Of a stretch of 64,000 nucleotides of DNA, positions 27,189-36,240 are shown in pieces (within the stretch, counting starts at the first letter, position 1; each line of letters begins with the position of its first letter). The stretch covers positions 2,690,001-2,754,000 of the forward strand of contig NZ_CP016359.1 in the NCBI RefSeq assembly GCF_001951155.1, read 5' to 3'. Made by a program: the position numbers and the translations under genes. This stretch comes from Christiangramia flava JLT2011 (lineage in GTDB: Bacteria > Bacteroidota > Bacteroidia > Flavobacteriales > Flavobacteriaceae). A model generated the notes under the pieces. That model ran no database searches. It was not told the origin of the DNA and saw only the letters and a program-made list of their open reading frames with translations.

Positions 27189-27307
27189 ACTGGAGATTCA
27201 AATTTCTGATTCATATTGGGATGAAGAGACTGATTCGGTCACTATGTTTCCTCACAGTGACAACAATCCGACGGCACTTAGTATGGCTTTGGAGTTTATT
27301 TATGGTA

Positions 27308-27342
27308 GTGAATGGTGAATGGTGAAGAGTGAATGGTGAGGG
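27308..27342 (+). repeat. Heptamer array GTGAATG x5
   Basis: Five consecutive 7-base units: GTGAATG, GTGAATG, GTGAAGA, GTGAATG, GTGAGGG. They are close in sequence and identical in orientation to the 13-unit array at 23338-23428. Confidence 0.85.
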
Positions 27343-27374
27343 TGATTGTGGATAGTAGTATAGCTAAAAAATAG

Positions 27375-27382
27375 TACATTTG
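27375..27382 (+). promoter_or_regulatory. Candidate -7 box TACATTTG
   Basis: Exact match to the Bacteroidota TAnnTTTG consensus, 17 bases before the ATG at 27400. No good TTTG upstream box is seen at 19-21 bases, so the promoter would be partial. It is a reasonable start for the second half of the glycan locus, since it follows a gap of about 200 bases. Confidence 0.45.
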
Positions 27383-27399
27383 ACCAAAGCCGTTTCAGA

Positions 27400-28932
27400 A
27401 TGATCATTCTGCTTCATAGCAATGCCAGGAAATTTATTAAAGCTACCATGGATGATAAGGTTTTGCTATTAAAAAGTGATTCTCTAACCGGGGCTTTCTG
27501 GGAGCTTGCTGAACATTTTCCTCAGGAACTACTCATCTGGAAAGATCAGGATATCCATACTGAGTTGGCAAATAATTTTGAAAAGTGCTTTGAACACGAG
27601 CTAATCATGACCAGCTATGCGGTGAAAAGCCAATATATTCCTGACCAGATCGGTTATATTGATCAGCTGCCGTTTTTGAATCCAAGGTATGACGTAAAGT
27701 ATCCGACCTGGAGAATGAGTACAGATATTGGAGGTATATTCGGGAAAACTGTTCTACAATTTAAGGAGGTATTTCGAGAAATTATCGATTTCGGGTATCT
27801 ATTAAACTCTATTGGCAAAACCGGCCAGCAGAATAGTCTTTTTTGTTATTCCAACCCAGGCCTTGCAGAGAAAAGACAAATCAAAAAACTTAAGTTTAAG
27901 GGGGGAGACAGGGAGTTATTTAGTTTTGTGGGACAGTATTACAAAAAAGAATGGCTTTGGGTCTTATTTTTCTGTATGTGGAAGTATGAAAAAAGGCTAC
28001 CTGTAGTTTCTATGTTGCGAGGTTTTAAAAGGAAGTCTTATTTAAAAAAAAGAGTGCATCTTCCTATTGAGGATATTCAGCGAAAAAATAATTTTGATTT
28101 TTCTAACAGTATCGATGTAATCATTCCAACACTGTTCCGAGCCGGGCATGTGCAAAATCTTTTAAACGATCTTAGTGAGCAAAGTCACCTTCCCAAGAAG
28201 GTGATCATTGTGGAGCAGGATCCAGATCCAAATTCAAAATCACAACTCGATTTTTTAAATAGGCAATGGCCTTTTCCAATTGTTCATCATTTTGTACACA
28301 AAACAGGAGCCTGTCATGCCAGAAACCTGGCCATGCAATCGGTCAGGTCTGAATATATTTTTTTTGCTGATGATGACATCGAACTGGAAAGGGATCTGCT
28401 GGAAAGAAGTCTAAGAGAGATAAAAAGGCTGGATGTGGGCTGTCTCAATCTGAATTGCCTTCAACCCGGACAGAAAACAGTTTTCCATAAAATAAAGCAG
28501 TGGGGAGCATTTGGTTCGGGAACCTCGATTGTGAAATCGGAGTATGCCCTCCAATGTCGATTTTCAGAATTCCTGGAAAAGGGTTTCGGGGAAGATATCG
28601 ATTTTGGATTACAACTAAGAGCTAAAGGATGTGATATTATTTACCATCCAGAACTTAGCTTTATCCATTTGAAGGCGGCCAGAGGCGGCTTTCGAGAAGT
28701 CATGCAAAAGCAAGATCAGGAAAAGGAAAAACCGAAACCTTCCCCTACGATGATGTACCTGGTGAAATCGTCTTATAACAGCATTATGCAAAAAGGTTAT
28801 AAGGCTTCTCTTTTTCTTAAATATTACAGGAATCAGAAGATTAAAAATCCTATTCGTTATTTTGGTGTCATGCAGAGACGCTGGAAGCTTAGTGAAAAGC
28901 TTTACGAGGAACTTCAGAAAAGCAGAGCTTAA
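27400..28932 (+). CDS. Two-part protein with C-terminal GT2 glycosyltransferase domain
   Basis: A 510-residue protein. Residues 1-220 contain no motif I recognise; they may bind an acceptor or partner. The GT2 domain begins near 238 (IDVIIPTLFR), with VEQDPDPNSK at 271-280, the acidic cluster FFADDDIEL at 321-329 and the C-terminal motif GFGEDIDFGLQLRAKG at 395-410. The GT2 half should be catalytically complete. It is the first gene after the repeat-rich gap and overlaps the next ATG by one base. Confidence 0.8.
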   Translation: MIILLHSNARKFIKATMDDKVLLLKSDSLTGAFWELAEHFPQELLIWKDQDIHTELANNFEKCFEHELIMTSYAVKSQYIPDQIGYIDQLPFLNPRYDVKYPTWRMSTDIGGIFGKTVLQFKEVFREIIDFGYLLNSIGKTGQQNSLFCYSNPGLAEKRQIKKLKFKGGDRELFSFVGQYYKKEWLWVLFFCMWKYEKRLPVVSMLRGFKRKSYLKKRVHLPIEDIQRKNNFDFSNSIDVIIPTLFRAGHVQNLLNDLSEQSHLPKKVIIVEQDPDPNSKSQLDFLNRQWPFPIVHHFVHKTGACHARNLAMQSVRSEYIFFADDDIELERDLLERSLREIKRLDVGCLNLNCLQPGQKTVFHKIKQWGAFGSGTSIVKSEYALQCRFSEFLEKGFGEDIDFGLQLRAKGCDIIYHPELSFIHLKAARGGFREVMQKQDQEKEKPKPSPTMMYLVKSSYNSIMQKGYKASLFLKYYRNQKIKNPIRYFGVMQRRWKLSEKLYEELQKSRA

Positions 28933-29915
28933 TGAAAAAATTAACCGATGACCTTAGCTTTAGCCTGATCATTTGTACCTATGAGAGGGATACCAGTCTG
29001 AAGCGCTTACTTGACTCGGTACAAGAACAGCGTTTGTACCCGGATGAAATTCTAATCATAGACGGATCGTATAGTAAAGAAACCGAAATAATGCTGGAGG
29101 AGCATTCGTATAAAAACCTGAAATATTTCAGAGTGGAGGAAGAGGACAGAGGCCTTACCAAACAACGAAATTATGGAATAAAAAAGAGCAGTGAGGTTGC
29201 TATAATCTGTTTCCTGGATGATGATATCGTACTGAAACCCGATTATTTTCAGCAGCTGATCCAGACTTATCAATTAATACCGGAGGCGATTGCGGTAGGA
29301 GGCTGGATAGAGGATGAAACAGCATGGAAAACTGTACCAAAAGAGTATCAACCAGCGTATGATGAATTTGTGATTGACGGTTATGTTCGCAAATTGGGGC
29401 AGCGAAATGTGCTACGAAAAAGACTAGGGTTATTATCAGATAAACCGCCAGGGTTTATGCCTGAATTCTCCCATGGTTTTTCGACGGGATTTTTGCCTCC
29501 ATCAAACAAAATTTATGAAGTAGAATATTTTATGGGTGGAGTTTCCTCCTATAAAAAGAAAATTTTTGACAAGCTAGGATTTTCACCCTATTTTGAAGGG
29601 TATGGGCTTTATGAGGATATGGATTTTTGTCTAAGAGCGTCTAACTATGGTAAACTTTACCTAAATACTGGAGCAAGAGTAAAACACCTTCATGTGGAAT
29701 CTGGCAGGCCGAATCATTATAAATACGGACAGATGGTGGTGAAAAATGGAAAATACGTCTGGAAGCTAAAATATCCTAAGCCAAGTTTTAAAGCGAGACT
29801 AAAATGGTATAAAATTTCATTCTTACTAGCTTTTATAAGGTTAATCAATTATCTGCAGGGCGATAAAGCCGGATTTCGAGATTTTAAAGGAAGACTTAGC
29901 GGATTTTTAAAATAA
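28932..29915 (+). CDS. Family 2 glycosyltransferase
   Basis: A 327-residue GT-A enzyme. SLIICTYERD (11-20) opens the domain, IIDGS (42-46) is the nucleotide loop, FLDDDIVL (94-101) the metal site, and GYGLYEDMDFCLRAS the C-terminal ED-x-D motif. It overlaps the previous gene by one base. The two neighbours are both GT2 but differ in length and sequence, so they probably act on different linkages. Confidence 0.87.
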   Translation: MKKLTDDLSFSLIICTYERDTSLKRLLDSVQEQRLYPDEILIIDGSYSKETEIMLEEHSYKNLKYFRVEEEDRGLTKQRNYGIKKSSEVAIICFLDDDIVLKPDYFQQLIQTYQLIPEAIAVGGWIEDETAWKTVPKEYQPAYDEFVIDGYVRKLGQRNVLRKRLGLLSDKPPGFMPEFSHGFSTGFLPPSNKIYEVEYFMGGVSSYKKKIFDKLGFSPYFEGYGLYEDMDFCLRASNYGKLYLNTGARVKHLHVESGRPNHYKYGQMVVKNGKYVWKLKYPKPSFKARLKWYKISFLLAFIRLINYLQGDKAGFRDFKGRLSGFLK

Positions 29916-29919
29916 AAAA

Positions 29920-30981
29920 ATGAAAACAGTATTCATTGCCTTTACTTTAAAAGATTCTTCAGTCGCTGAATTTTTTACCGCTATATCTAATCGACTAGCA
30001 CAAGATTATAAGGTTATAATCATATCTTATCAAACCGAAAAACATTCATTACCACTTGATCCGCAAATTGAAACTATGGAATGGCCTTCTAAAAGGCCTA
30101 CAAAGCTAAAAGATCTATTTTTTATAGGAAGGCTGGTTTATAAGTACAAGCCTTTTATGATGATCTCTAATTTTGCCGCTGTTAACTTTTTTTTACTTAC
30201 GGGTTTTTTGTTTGGTATAAAGAAGAGAATCAGCTGGTATCACACCCATTCTTCGGCTCATATTACCGAAAATAAGTTCAATTTATGGCGAAAGAGTATG
30301 ATATATAAACTCGCGACTAAAATTGTGACAACCTCAGCAGCAGCAAAAGAGGATATTTCAAAACATTATAATTTAAAAGAGAAAAAAATATCTATTTTAC
30401 CGAATGCCGTCATAGAACCTAAAATTATTAAAGGCGATATAGACCCTCTAAAACTAATATTTGTAGGGAGACTGCATCCAGCCAAAGGATTTGAAGTACT
30501 AATTAAAGCACTTCCCAAGGTAATTCTAAAGTATCCTCAATTGAAGGTTGAAGTTCTTGGGGGAGGACCGCAAGAGATTCAAAAGTTTACTAAAATGGCT
30601 AAAGATTTAAGTGTCTTAAATCATTTAAATTTTAAAGGTTTTACTTCAAAAAATAAATTTATAGAGGAACTGGCAAAAGCATATGTTTGTGTTGTTCCTT
30701 CTTATTTTGAAGCATTTTGTTATGTGGTTATCGAAAGCTTTTCAGTGGCGACACCAGTTATAGGATCTGATACTACAGGTGTTGCAGAAATTATCGAAGA
30801 TGGAATTAGTGGTTATTTATTTCAGCCTGGTAATTATATTGAATTAAGTGAAAAATTATTAAAACTTTTGGATAATCCCAGACAGAGAAAAGAAATGGCT
30901 GCAAATACTTTTGATACATTCAAAGATAAATTTGAATTATGTAAGATTGTAGAAAACTTCATGGAACTAACAGATGCTTAA
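29920..30981 (+). CDS. Family 4 glycosyltransferase
   Basis: GT-B enzyme of 353 residues. LIFVGRLHPAKGFEVLI marks the start of the donor domain, followed by the glycine strand VEVLGGGPQE, and FEAFCYVVIESFSVATPVIG supplies the E-x7-E motif with its following strand. From here to about 32 kb the DNA is again noticeably AT-rich. It starts four bases after the previous stop and overlaps the next gene by eight bases. Acceptor and donor unknown. Confidence 0.9.
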   Translation: MKTVFIAFTLKDSSVAEFFTAISNRLAQDYKVIIISYQTEKHSLPLDPQIETMEWPSKRPTKLKDLFFIGRLVYKYKPFMMISNFAAVNFFLLTGFLFGIKKRISWYHTHSSAHITENKFNLWRKSMIYKLATKIVTTSAAAKEDISKHYNLKEKKISILPNAVIEPKIIKGDIDPLKLIFVGRLHPAKGFEVLIKALPKVILKYPQLKVEVLGGGPQEIQKFTKMAKDLSVLNHLNFKGFTSKNKFIEELAKAYVCVVPSYFEAFCYVVIESFSVATPVIGSDTTGVAEIIEDGISGYLFQPGNYIELSEKLLKLLDNPRQRKEMAANTFDTFKDKFELCKIVENFMELTDA

Positions 30982-31885
30982 CAAATCTCAGGTTAAAAAT
31001 ATATGTTACTTTTTACCTCCTATTTTGTCTCATCGGATTCAAAATAAGCTCTATCCTACTGCTGATTTACAAAAGGAGTCTTTTACTTTCCTTTCAAAAT
31101 CTATAAACAATACCAAGCTTTTTGGAAATTCGAATGATTTTATAGCTGCCCAATTCTATTTTCATGGGTATTTTGAATGGAGAAATATAGTTTTAATGAA
31201 AGCCGTATCTCAAATATTTGATGGAGTCTGTCTGGAAATAGGAGCCAATATAGGCACGGAGACACTTTCCTATTCCAAGTTTTTTGAAAAGGGTGTTTTT
31301 GCTTTTGAACCCGAACCAAAAAATTTTTTAAAATTGAAAGAGACAAAGGATATAAATAATCTTGTAAATCTTAAGATTTTTCAACTCGGTGTTTCAGATA
31401 AGGAAGAGAATCTAGAGTTCAAAGTTTCTGAAGCTTCCAACTCAGGTACGGGTTACTTTTCAAAACATTCAGGAGATATGAACTTGAAACTCATAAAGCT
31501 TGATGATTTTTTCAAAGATAGATTAGGAAGCTGCGCGGGGATGGTTATCGATGTTGAAGGTTTTGAACTAAAAGTATTAAAAGGAGCTTCAGAAATAATT
31601 AATGAGTTTCAGCCGGTTATTATTTTAGAGGTAAATCCATCTTTAATGAAAGAAAGAGCAGATGAAGGATTGGAAGAACTTGTCGCATTTTTTGACAAAA
31701 AGGAATATGTATACAGACAAATTTCTGCACTAAATCTAAAAAAACTAAATATCGAAAATTTTAAAAAACAAACTCATGTAAATTGGATAGCAATTCCGAA
31801 TACCAAAGAGTTCTTGTTTCGAAAGTTTTCCCGGTTATTATGGATGAATGCATTCAATCCTTTTTTTAAAAAATTTATTTTTTAG
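30974..31885 (+). CDS. FkbM-family methyltransferase
   Basis: A 303-residue SAM-dependent O-methyltransferase. Motif I CLEIGANIGTETL (86-98), acidic AFEPEP (110-115) and the family signature VIDVEGFELKVLKGA (191-205) are all present. FkbM enzymes in glycan loci methylate sugar hydroxyls, which can cap chains or alter recognition. About 80 N-terminal residues precede the catalytic fold. The stop overlaps the GTG start of a second, unrelated methyltransferase, so two methyl marks may be made by adjacent genes. Confidence 0.88.
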   Translation: MLNKSQVKNICYFLPPILSHRIQNKLYPTADLQKESFTFLSKSINNTKLFGNSNDFIAAQFYFHGYFEWRNIVLMKAVSQIFDGVCLEIGANIGTETLSYSKFFEKGVFAFEPEPKNFLKLKETKDINNLVNLKIFQLGVSDKEENLEFKVSEASNSGTGYFSKHSGDMNLKLIKLDDFFKDRLGSCAGMVIDVEGFELKVLKGASEIINEFQPVIILEVNPSLMKERADEGLEELVAFFDKKEYVYRQISALNLKKLNIENFKKQTHVNWIAIPNTKEFLFRKFSRLLWMNAFNPFFKKFIF

Positions 31886-32694
31886 TGAATTTAGATCAAG
31901 AAAATATCAATAAACGACAGAAAGAATTCTATCAAACTTTTGAAAAGAATTTTGCAACTAAAATCTGGTACTCACTACGAAACGGCATTCTTACAAAATT
32001 CCGTAAGTCGGTAGGGATTGAGAAGGTCGTAGTGCAGCAACATTATGAGTGGATTGGAGATGTAAAAGATAAAAAAGTACTTGACCTAGGCTGTTTTCAA
32101 GGAAATTCATTGAGCATGTATCTTGCCCAGAATTCTTCAGAATATATAGGAATCGATCTTAGTGAACCCGCTATTGATCATTTGAACTCCCGACTTAAAA
32201 ATATTACTACAGCCAATGCCTATGCGGTGGATTTTCTTTCTGAAGAATTTAAAGAAAAAGATTTTGACCTGATCTATGCCTATGCCGTGCTGCATCATTT
32301 TAAAGATGTGGATGAATTGATTTCAGTCTTAGATAGCAAACTTGCTAAAAATGGGAAGATTGTCAGTTATGATCCAACTACAACAAGTAAACCGGTATGG
32401 CTTTTAAGAAGCCTTTACCGACCCTTTCAGAGTGACAAAGACTGGGAATGGCCGTTTACAGAAAAAACTATTAGAAAATTCGAAAAAGCTTTTAATATCC
32501 TGGATAGACGAGGAACTCTTGGACAATCGAAGTGGTTCTTTTGGATGAATTTCTTACCTATGTCTGAAGAAAAAAGAATCAGAATAGGAAAAAAATGGCA
32601 TGAGGAAGACTGGGAAAAATCACAACGGTCAAGAAAGCGTTTTTTAGAGTGTATGCAGGTAAGTTTATTCATGGAAAAAAGATCAGAAAAATGA
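31885..32694 (+). CDS. Class I SAM-dependent methyltransferase
   Basis: A 269-residue methyltransferase. VLDLGCFQGNSLS (65-77) is motif I, IGIDLSE (88-94) motif II, and a later FDLIYAYAVLHHF is the strand-4 region with the histidine pair common in small-molecule and sugar methyltransferases. Starts at GTG 31885, sharing a base with the FkbM stop. Substrate is probably a sugar of the same repeat unit; a quinone or lipid target cannot be excluded on sequence alone. Confidence 0.8.
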   Translation: MNLDQENINKRQKEFYQTFEKNFATKIWYSLRNGILTKFRKSVGIEKVVVQQHYEWIGDVKDKKVLDLGCFQGNSLSMYLAQNSSEYIGIDLSEPAIDHLNSRLKNITTANAYAVDFLSEEFKEKDFDLIYAYAVLHHFKDVDELISVLDSKLAKNGKIVSYDPTTTSKPVWLLRSLYRPFQSDKDWEWPFTEKTIRKFEKAFNILDRRGTLGQSKWFFWMNFLPMSEEKRIRIGKKWHEEDWEKSQRSRKRFLECMQVSLFMEKRSEK

Positions 32695-33827
32695 GATTTT
32701 CGGTATTCACTCATGCCGAACATTATTTTTACGAAGGACTCATCTATTCTTATGGGCCTTACGTGAGGGAAATGAACTATTGGATCTCAGAGTTTGATGA
32801 AATACACATCATAGCCCCTTTTACTGAAAAAAAGCCAGAAAAGATTGATACTGCCTATCATCATTCAGATATTCAGTTCAAAAATATTCCCAATTTACAT
32901 TATAAAGAAAATCCATTTTTTCAGAATCTTAGAAAAAGTTTTTTTGTGCTGCAGAGTTGTTTTAGGGGAATGAAGAATACAGATCATATTCATTTGCGCT
33001 GCCCCGGGAATGTGGGGATGCTTGCTTTGCTCGTTTCTTCTTTATTTCCAAAGAAGCCAAAGACCATAAAATATGCCGGCAACTGGGATCCAGAAAGCGA
33101 ACAGCCTTTAAGTTATCGTTTTCAAAAATGGTGGCTTTCGAATACTTTTCTCACTAGAAATGCAAAAGTTCTGGTCTATGGAAATTGGGGAAATCAAAGT
33201 AAGAATATCATTCCATTTTTTACGGCCAGTTTTTCTGAATCGGAAAAAATACTGGAGGAAAAACATTTCAAACCACCCTTCAGATTTCTTTTTTGTGGCA
33301 GTTTAGTAGAAGGGAAACGTCCACTTTTGGCAGCTGAAATAATTCATAATCTTTATAAAAGCGGATTTGAAGTGAGCCTGGGTATGTATGGAGACGGACC
33401 AGAAAGGATTAAGATTACAGGTTATATTGAAAATAATGATCTGGAGGAGGTCATTAAATTACATGGGAACCAGTCCCAAGAGACTTTAATAGAAGCTTAT
33501 AAAGAGGCACATTTCTGTATTTTGCCATCAAAGAGTGAAGGCTGGCCTAAAGCACTTGCCGAAGGTATGTTCTTTGGATGTATTCCGATTGGAACCGAAA
33601 TTTCCTGTGTGCCTTGGATGCTCGGGAGAGGTTTACGCGGGATCCTTATTCCTTCTACTTCCTACAGATCTTTTTATAAAGAGGATATTGTTCTCAACAC
33701 GAGTAATAAAATAAGTGAGTTACTCAAAGACGGGAAGGAAATGAAACTGATGTCGAAAAAAGCACAGGAATGGAGCCAGAAATATACCTTGGAGAAATTC
33801 AGAAATGAAATTCATAAGCTACTATGA
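32691..33827 (+). CDS. Family 4-type glycosyltransferase
   Basis: A 378-residue GT-B enzyme from ATG 32691, chosen because the fold starts there (MRFSVFTHAEHYF) and the ATG overlaps the upstream TGA; a longer frame from 32649 is unlikely. An IHLRCPGNVG segment lies in the N-domain, FRFLFCGSLVEGKRPLL opens the donor domain, and SKSEGWPKALAEGMFFGCIP is the E-x7-E site. The stop overlaps the next ATG by four bases. Confidence 0.85.
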   Translation: MRFSVFTHAEHYFYEGLIYSYGPYVREMNYWISEFDEIHIIAPFTEKKPEKIDTAYHHSDIQFKNIPNLHYKENPFFQNLRKSFFVLQSCFRGMKNTDHIHLRCPGNVGMLALLVSSLFPKKPKTIKYAGNWDPESEQPLSYRFQKWWLSNTFLTRNAKVLVYGNWGNQSKNIIPFFTASFSESEKILEEKHFKPPFRFLFCGSLVEGKRPLLAAEIIHNLYKSGFEVSLGMYGDGPERIKITGYIENNDLEEVIKLHGNQSQETLIEAYKEAHFCILPSKSEGWPKALAEGMFFGCIPIGTEISCVPWMLGRGLRGILIPSTSYRSFYKEDIVLNTSNKISELLKDGKEMKLMSKKAQEWSQKYTLEKFRNEIHKLL

Positions 33828-34876
33828 ATATACTTCAGCTTATAGATACTTTAAATCCCGGAGGAGCGGAAAGAATGGCCATAAATTATTTTAAGGTTCT
33901 TAAAAAGCATACCGAGAATTCTCTTTTAGTAGTGACGAGAGAGAAAGGTTTGTTAGCTGAGGGGATAAGTAATGATCCTGGTTTTTATTTTCTTGAGAAG
34001 AAAAACACTTTCGATCTAAAAGCTCTCTGGCGATTTAAGAATATTCTTAAAAAAAATAAAATAGATATTGTTCATGCCCATGGAACTTCGTGGTTCTTTG
34101 CCGTGCTATGTAAAATAAGCGGAAGCGATTTTAAGCTGATCTGGCATGATCACTATGGAAATAGTGAATTCCTGAAGGAGCGTCCTGTTAGAGCACTTAA
34201 GGCACTTTCAGGATGTTTTGACGGGATCATCTGTGTTAACCAAGCTTTGAAAGAATGGAGCAAAAACAGACTTCAGTTTAAAAAAGAACTTGTCTTTCTT
34301 CCAAATTTTGTTCTGGAAGAAGAGACAGGTGCAAAGAATTTAAGGGGGAATGAGGAATATAAGTTAATCACGGTTGCTAATTTAAGATTGCAAAAAGATC
34401 ATTTGAATCTTCTAAAAGCATTTGACCAGCTCAATGAAAGATTTTCGGTCTCCCTGCATTTATTTGGATGCGATTACCGGGATGCCTATTCAGAAATGCT
34501 TAAAAGGGAATTTGAAAAACGAGAGCAGGTGTATTACTATGGAGAGGTAGCTTCAGTAATTCCCTATTTAAAATCTGCAGACATCGGAGTTCTTTCTTCC
34601 CGATCGGAAGGTCTTCCGGTAGCATTAATAGAATATGGACTTGCCGGTATTGCCGTGGTGAGTACAGAGGTGGGTGAGGTGAAAAATATGATGAATGATC
34701 TTGCTAAATTAGTGCCAGCTAATAATAGCATTGCATTATCAAAAGCTATAAGTGTCTATCTGCAGAATTCTGAAGCCAGGAAGAATGATGCCCAGCTCTT
34801 AAAGAAACGAATAAAAGAATTATATTCGGAAGCGAGTGTTTTAGATGAATATCTAAATTTTATCCCGAAGTTTTGA
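33824..34876 (+). CDS. Family 4 glycosyltransferase
   Basis: A 350-residue GT-B enzyme. DTLNPGGAERMA near residue 8 is the classic GT4 glycine loop, VHAHGTSWF the N-domain acceptor strand, and SSRSEGLPVALIEYG the E-x7-E motif. All the elements of an active retaining transferase are present. It is overlapped at both ends by four bases, by a GT4 gene upstream and the polymerase/ligase gene downstream. Confidence 0.9.
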   Translation: MNILQLIDTLNPGGAERMAINYFKVLKKHTENSLLVVTREKGLLAEGISNDPGFYFLEKKNTFDLKALWRFKNILKKNKIDIVHAHGTSWFFAVLCKISGSDFKLIWHDHYGNSEFLKERPVRALKALSGCFDGIICVNQALKEWSKNRLQFKKELVFLPNFVLEEETGAKNLRGNEEYKLITVANLRLQKDHLNLLKAFDQLNERFSVSLHLFGCDYRDAYSEMLKREFEKREQVYYYGEVASVIPYLKSADIGVLSSRSEGLPVALIEYGLAGIAVVSTEVGEVKNMMNDLAKLVPANNSIALSKAISVYLQNSEARKNDAQLLKKRIKELYSEASVLDEYLNFIPKF

Positions 34877-36240
34877 AAGATTTCAATTACATCAATAACC
34901 AGTTCTATATCCGTATGCTGTTACTGCATATCGGGTATGGATTTGTGATCTATCTCTTCCCAAGTCTAGCTAAGATTATATTGATGGGAATCATGGCTTC
35001 TTTCCTGTTTGTGATCATCGACCGAAAAAATAAAGGGAACGAAGCACTCATGGCTGCTGCCTACATAGCCGGAGGAGAGGTCTTTTTTAGACAGACCAGT
35101 GCTGTAGTTTTCTATGAAACGGGAAAATATGCAGTCATTCTTTTTTTGCTTATTGGGATGTTCTTTAAGGGAGCTTCTTCCAAAACGGTTCCTTACTGGC
35201 TTTATCTCTTAATGTTATTTCCCGGGGTAGTGGTGGCATCTATGACCATTAGTTACGATGGAGACTTCAGAAAACTTGTGGCTTTTAATATTAGTGGTCC
35301 TGTATGTCTAGGAGTTTCAGCTCTTTATTGTTATTATAAGAAGATCAAAAGGGAAGATTTCCAACGAGTATTGTTAATGATGTTAATGCCTTTAGTCGCA
35401 CAAATGATGTACCTGTATTTTTACACTCCAAGCATGGATGATGTTCGGATTAGTCTTTCAGGGAACTACGCTGCTACTGGAGGATTTGGACCCAATCAAA
35501 TATCCAGTGTCTTAGGGTTGGGAGTATTTTTATTATGTACACGCTTGTTTTCCATTAGGGATCGACTTATTAATACTATAGATATGCTACTTCTGATTAT
35601 GATGGGGTATCGAGCCTTAATTACATTTTCAAGAGGAGGAGTGCTTACCGCGATTGTTTGTGTAGTATGTTTTTTAATCTTTTTTTATTACAAGCAAGAT
35701 GCCAAACGAATTGAAGGTACCAATATTCGAATATTTGCTATGGGAGCACTATTTCTTGTGGTATGGTTCTTTTCATCCATGAAGACTTCAGGTTTAATTT
35801 TTAATCGTTATACTAACAGAAATGCTGCAGGAGAGTTAAAAGAAGATATTACCACCGGAAGAGTTGAAATTATAGAAACTGAACTTACGGCATTTTATCA
35901 TCATCCTATTACCGGTATTGGGGTAGGAAAAGGGAGGGAGTATAGAAAAGAACATTTAGGAATAGGAATTAATACCCATAATGAAATCAGTCGTTTGCTT
36001 TCTGAACATGGAATTCTTGGGATAGTTGCATTATGTATCCTTATATTTGTACCGATAGTTTTTTGGTTCAAGTTTCAAAATAATTACTATTTTCTCGCTT
36101 TTGTAGCGTTCTGGTTTTTGACGATTAACCATTCGGCGATGAGAATTGCCCAACCAGCTTTCGTATATGGACTTGCATTATTATATATCGTAGATGAAAA
36201 AAAGAATCCTGTACATAGGAAACGACTTGCAAGTCAATAG
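34873..36240 (+). CDS. O-antigen ligase/polymerase family membrane protein
   Basis: A polytopic inner-membrane protein of 455 residues with about ten to twelve hydrophobic helices and one large periplasmic loop (~305-375). That loop holds the TTGRVEI and HPITGIGVGKG segments and then NTHNEISRLLSEHG, the histidine-containing signature of the Wzy_C/WaaL family. It would either polymerise repeat units (Wzy) or attach finished chains to lipid A-core (WaaL). The Wzt-like exporter at the left edge would favour a ligase role, by inference. TTG start at 34873 overlaps the upstream stop; its 3' end is overlapped by 47 bases by the next gene. Confidence 0.85.
   Translation: MKDFNYINNQFYIRMLLLHIGYGFVIYLFPSLAKIILMGIMASFLFVIIDRKNKGNEALMAAAYIAGGEVFFRQTSAVVFYETGKYAVILFLLIGMFFKGASSKTVPYWLYLLMLFPGVVVASMTISYDGDFRKLVAFNISGPVCLGVSALYCYYKKIKREDFQRVLLMMLMPLVAQMMYLYFYTPSMDDVRISLSGNYAATGGFGPNQISSVLGLGVFLLCTRLFSIRDRLINTIDMLLLIMMGYRALITFSRGGVLTAIVCVVCFLIFFYYKQDAKRIEGTNIRIFAMGALFLVVWFFSSMKTSGLIFNRYTNRNAAGELKEDITTGRVEIIETELTAFYHHPITGIGVGKGREYRKEHLGIGINTHNEISRLLSEHGILGIVALCILIFVPIVFWFKFQNNYYFLAFVAFWFLTINHSAMRIAQPAFVYGLALLYIVDEKKNPVHRKRLASQ

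Larger units (their letters stand above)
27189..27399. other. Intergenic region with short open fragment and heptamers
   Basis: Holds a 42-codon open stretch (27190-27315, stop TGA 27316-27318) without its own start; it contains TMFPHSDNNPTALSMALEF and looks protein-like, possibly the tail of a lost gene. Five heptamers near GTGAATG follow at 27308-27342. A TACATTTG box at 27375-27382 precedes the next gene. No other gene was seen. Confidence 0.5.
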
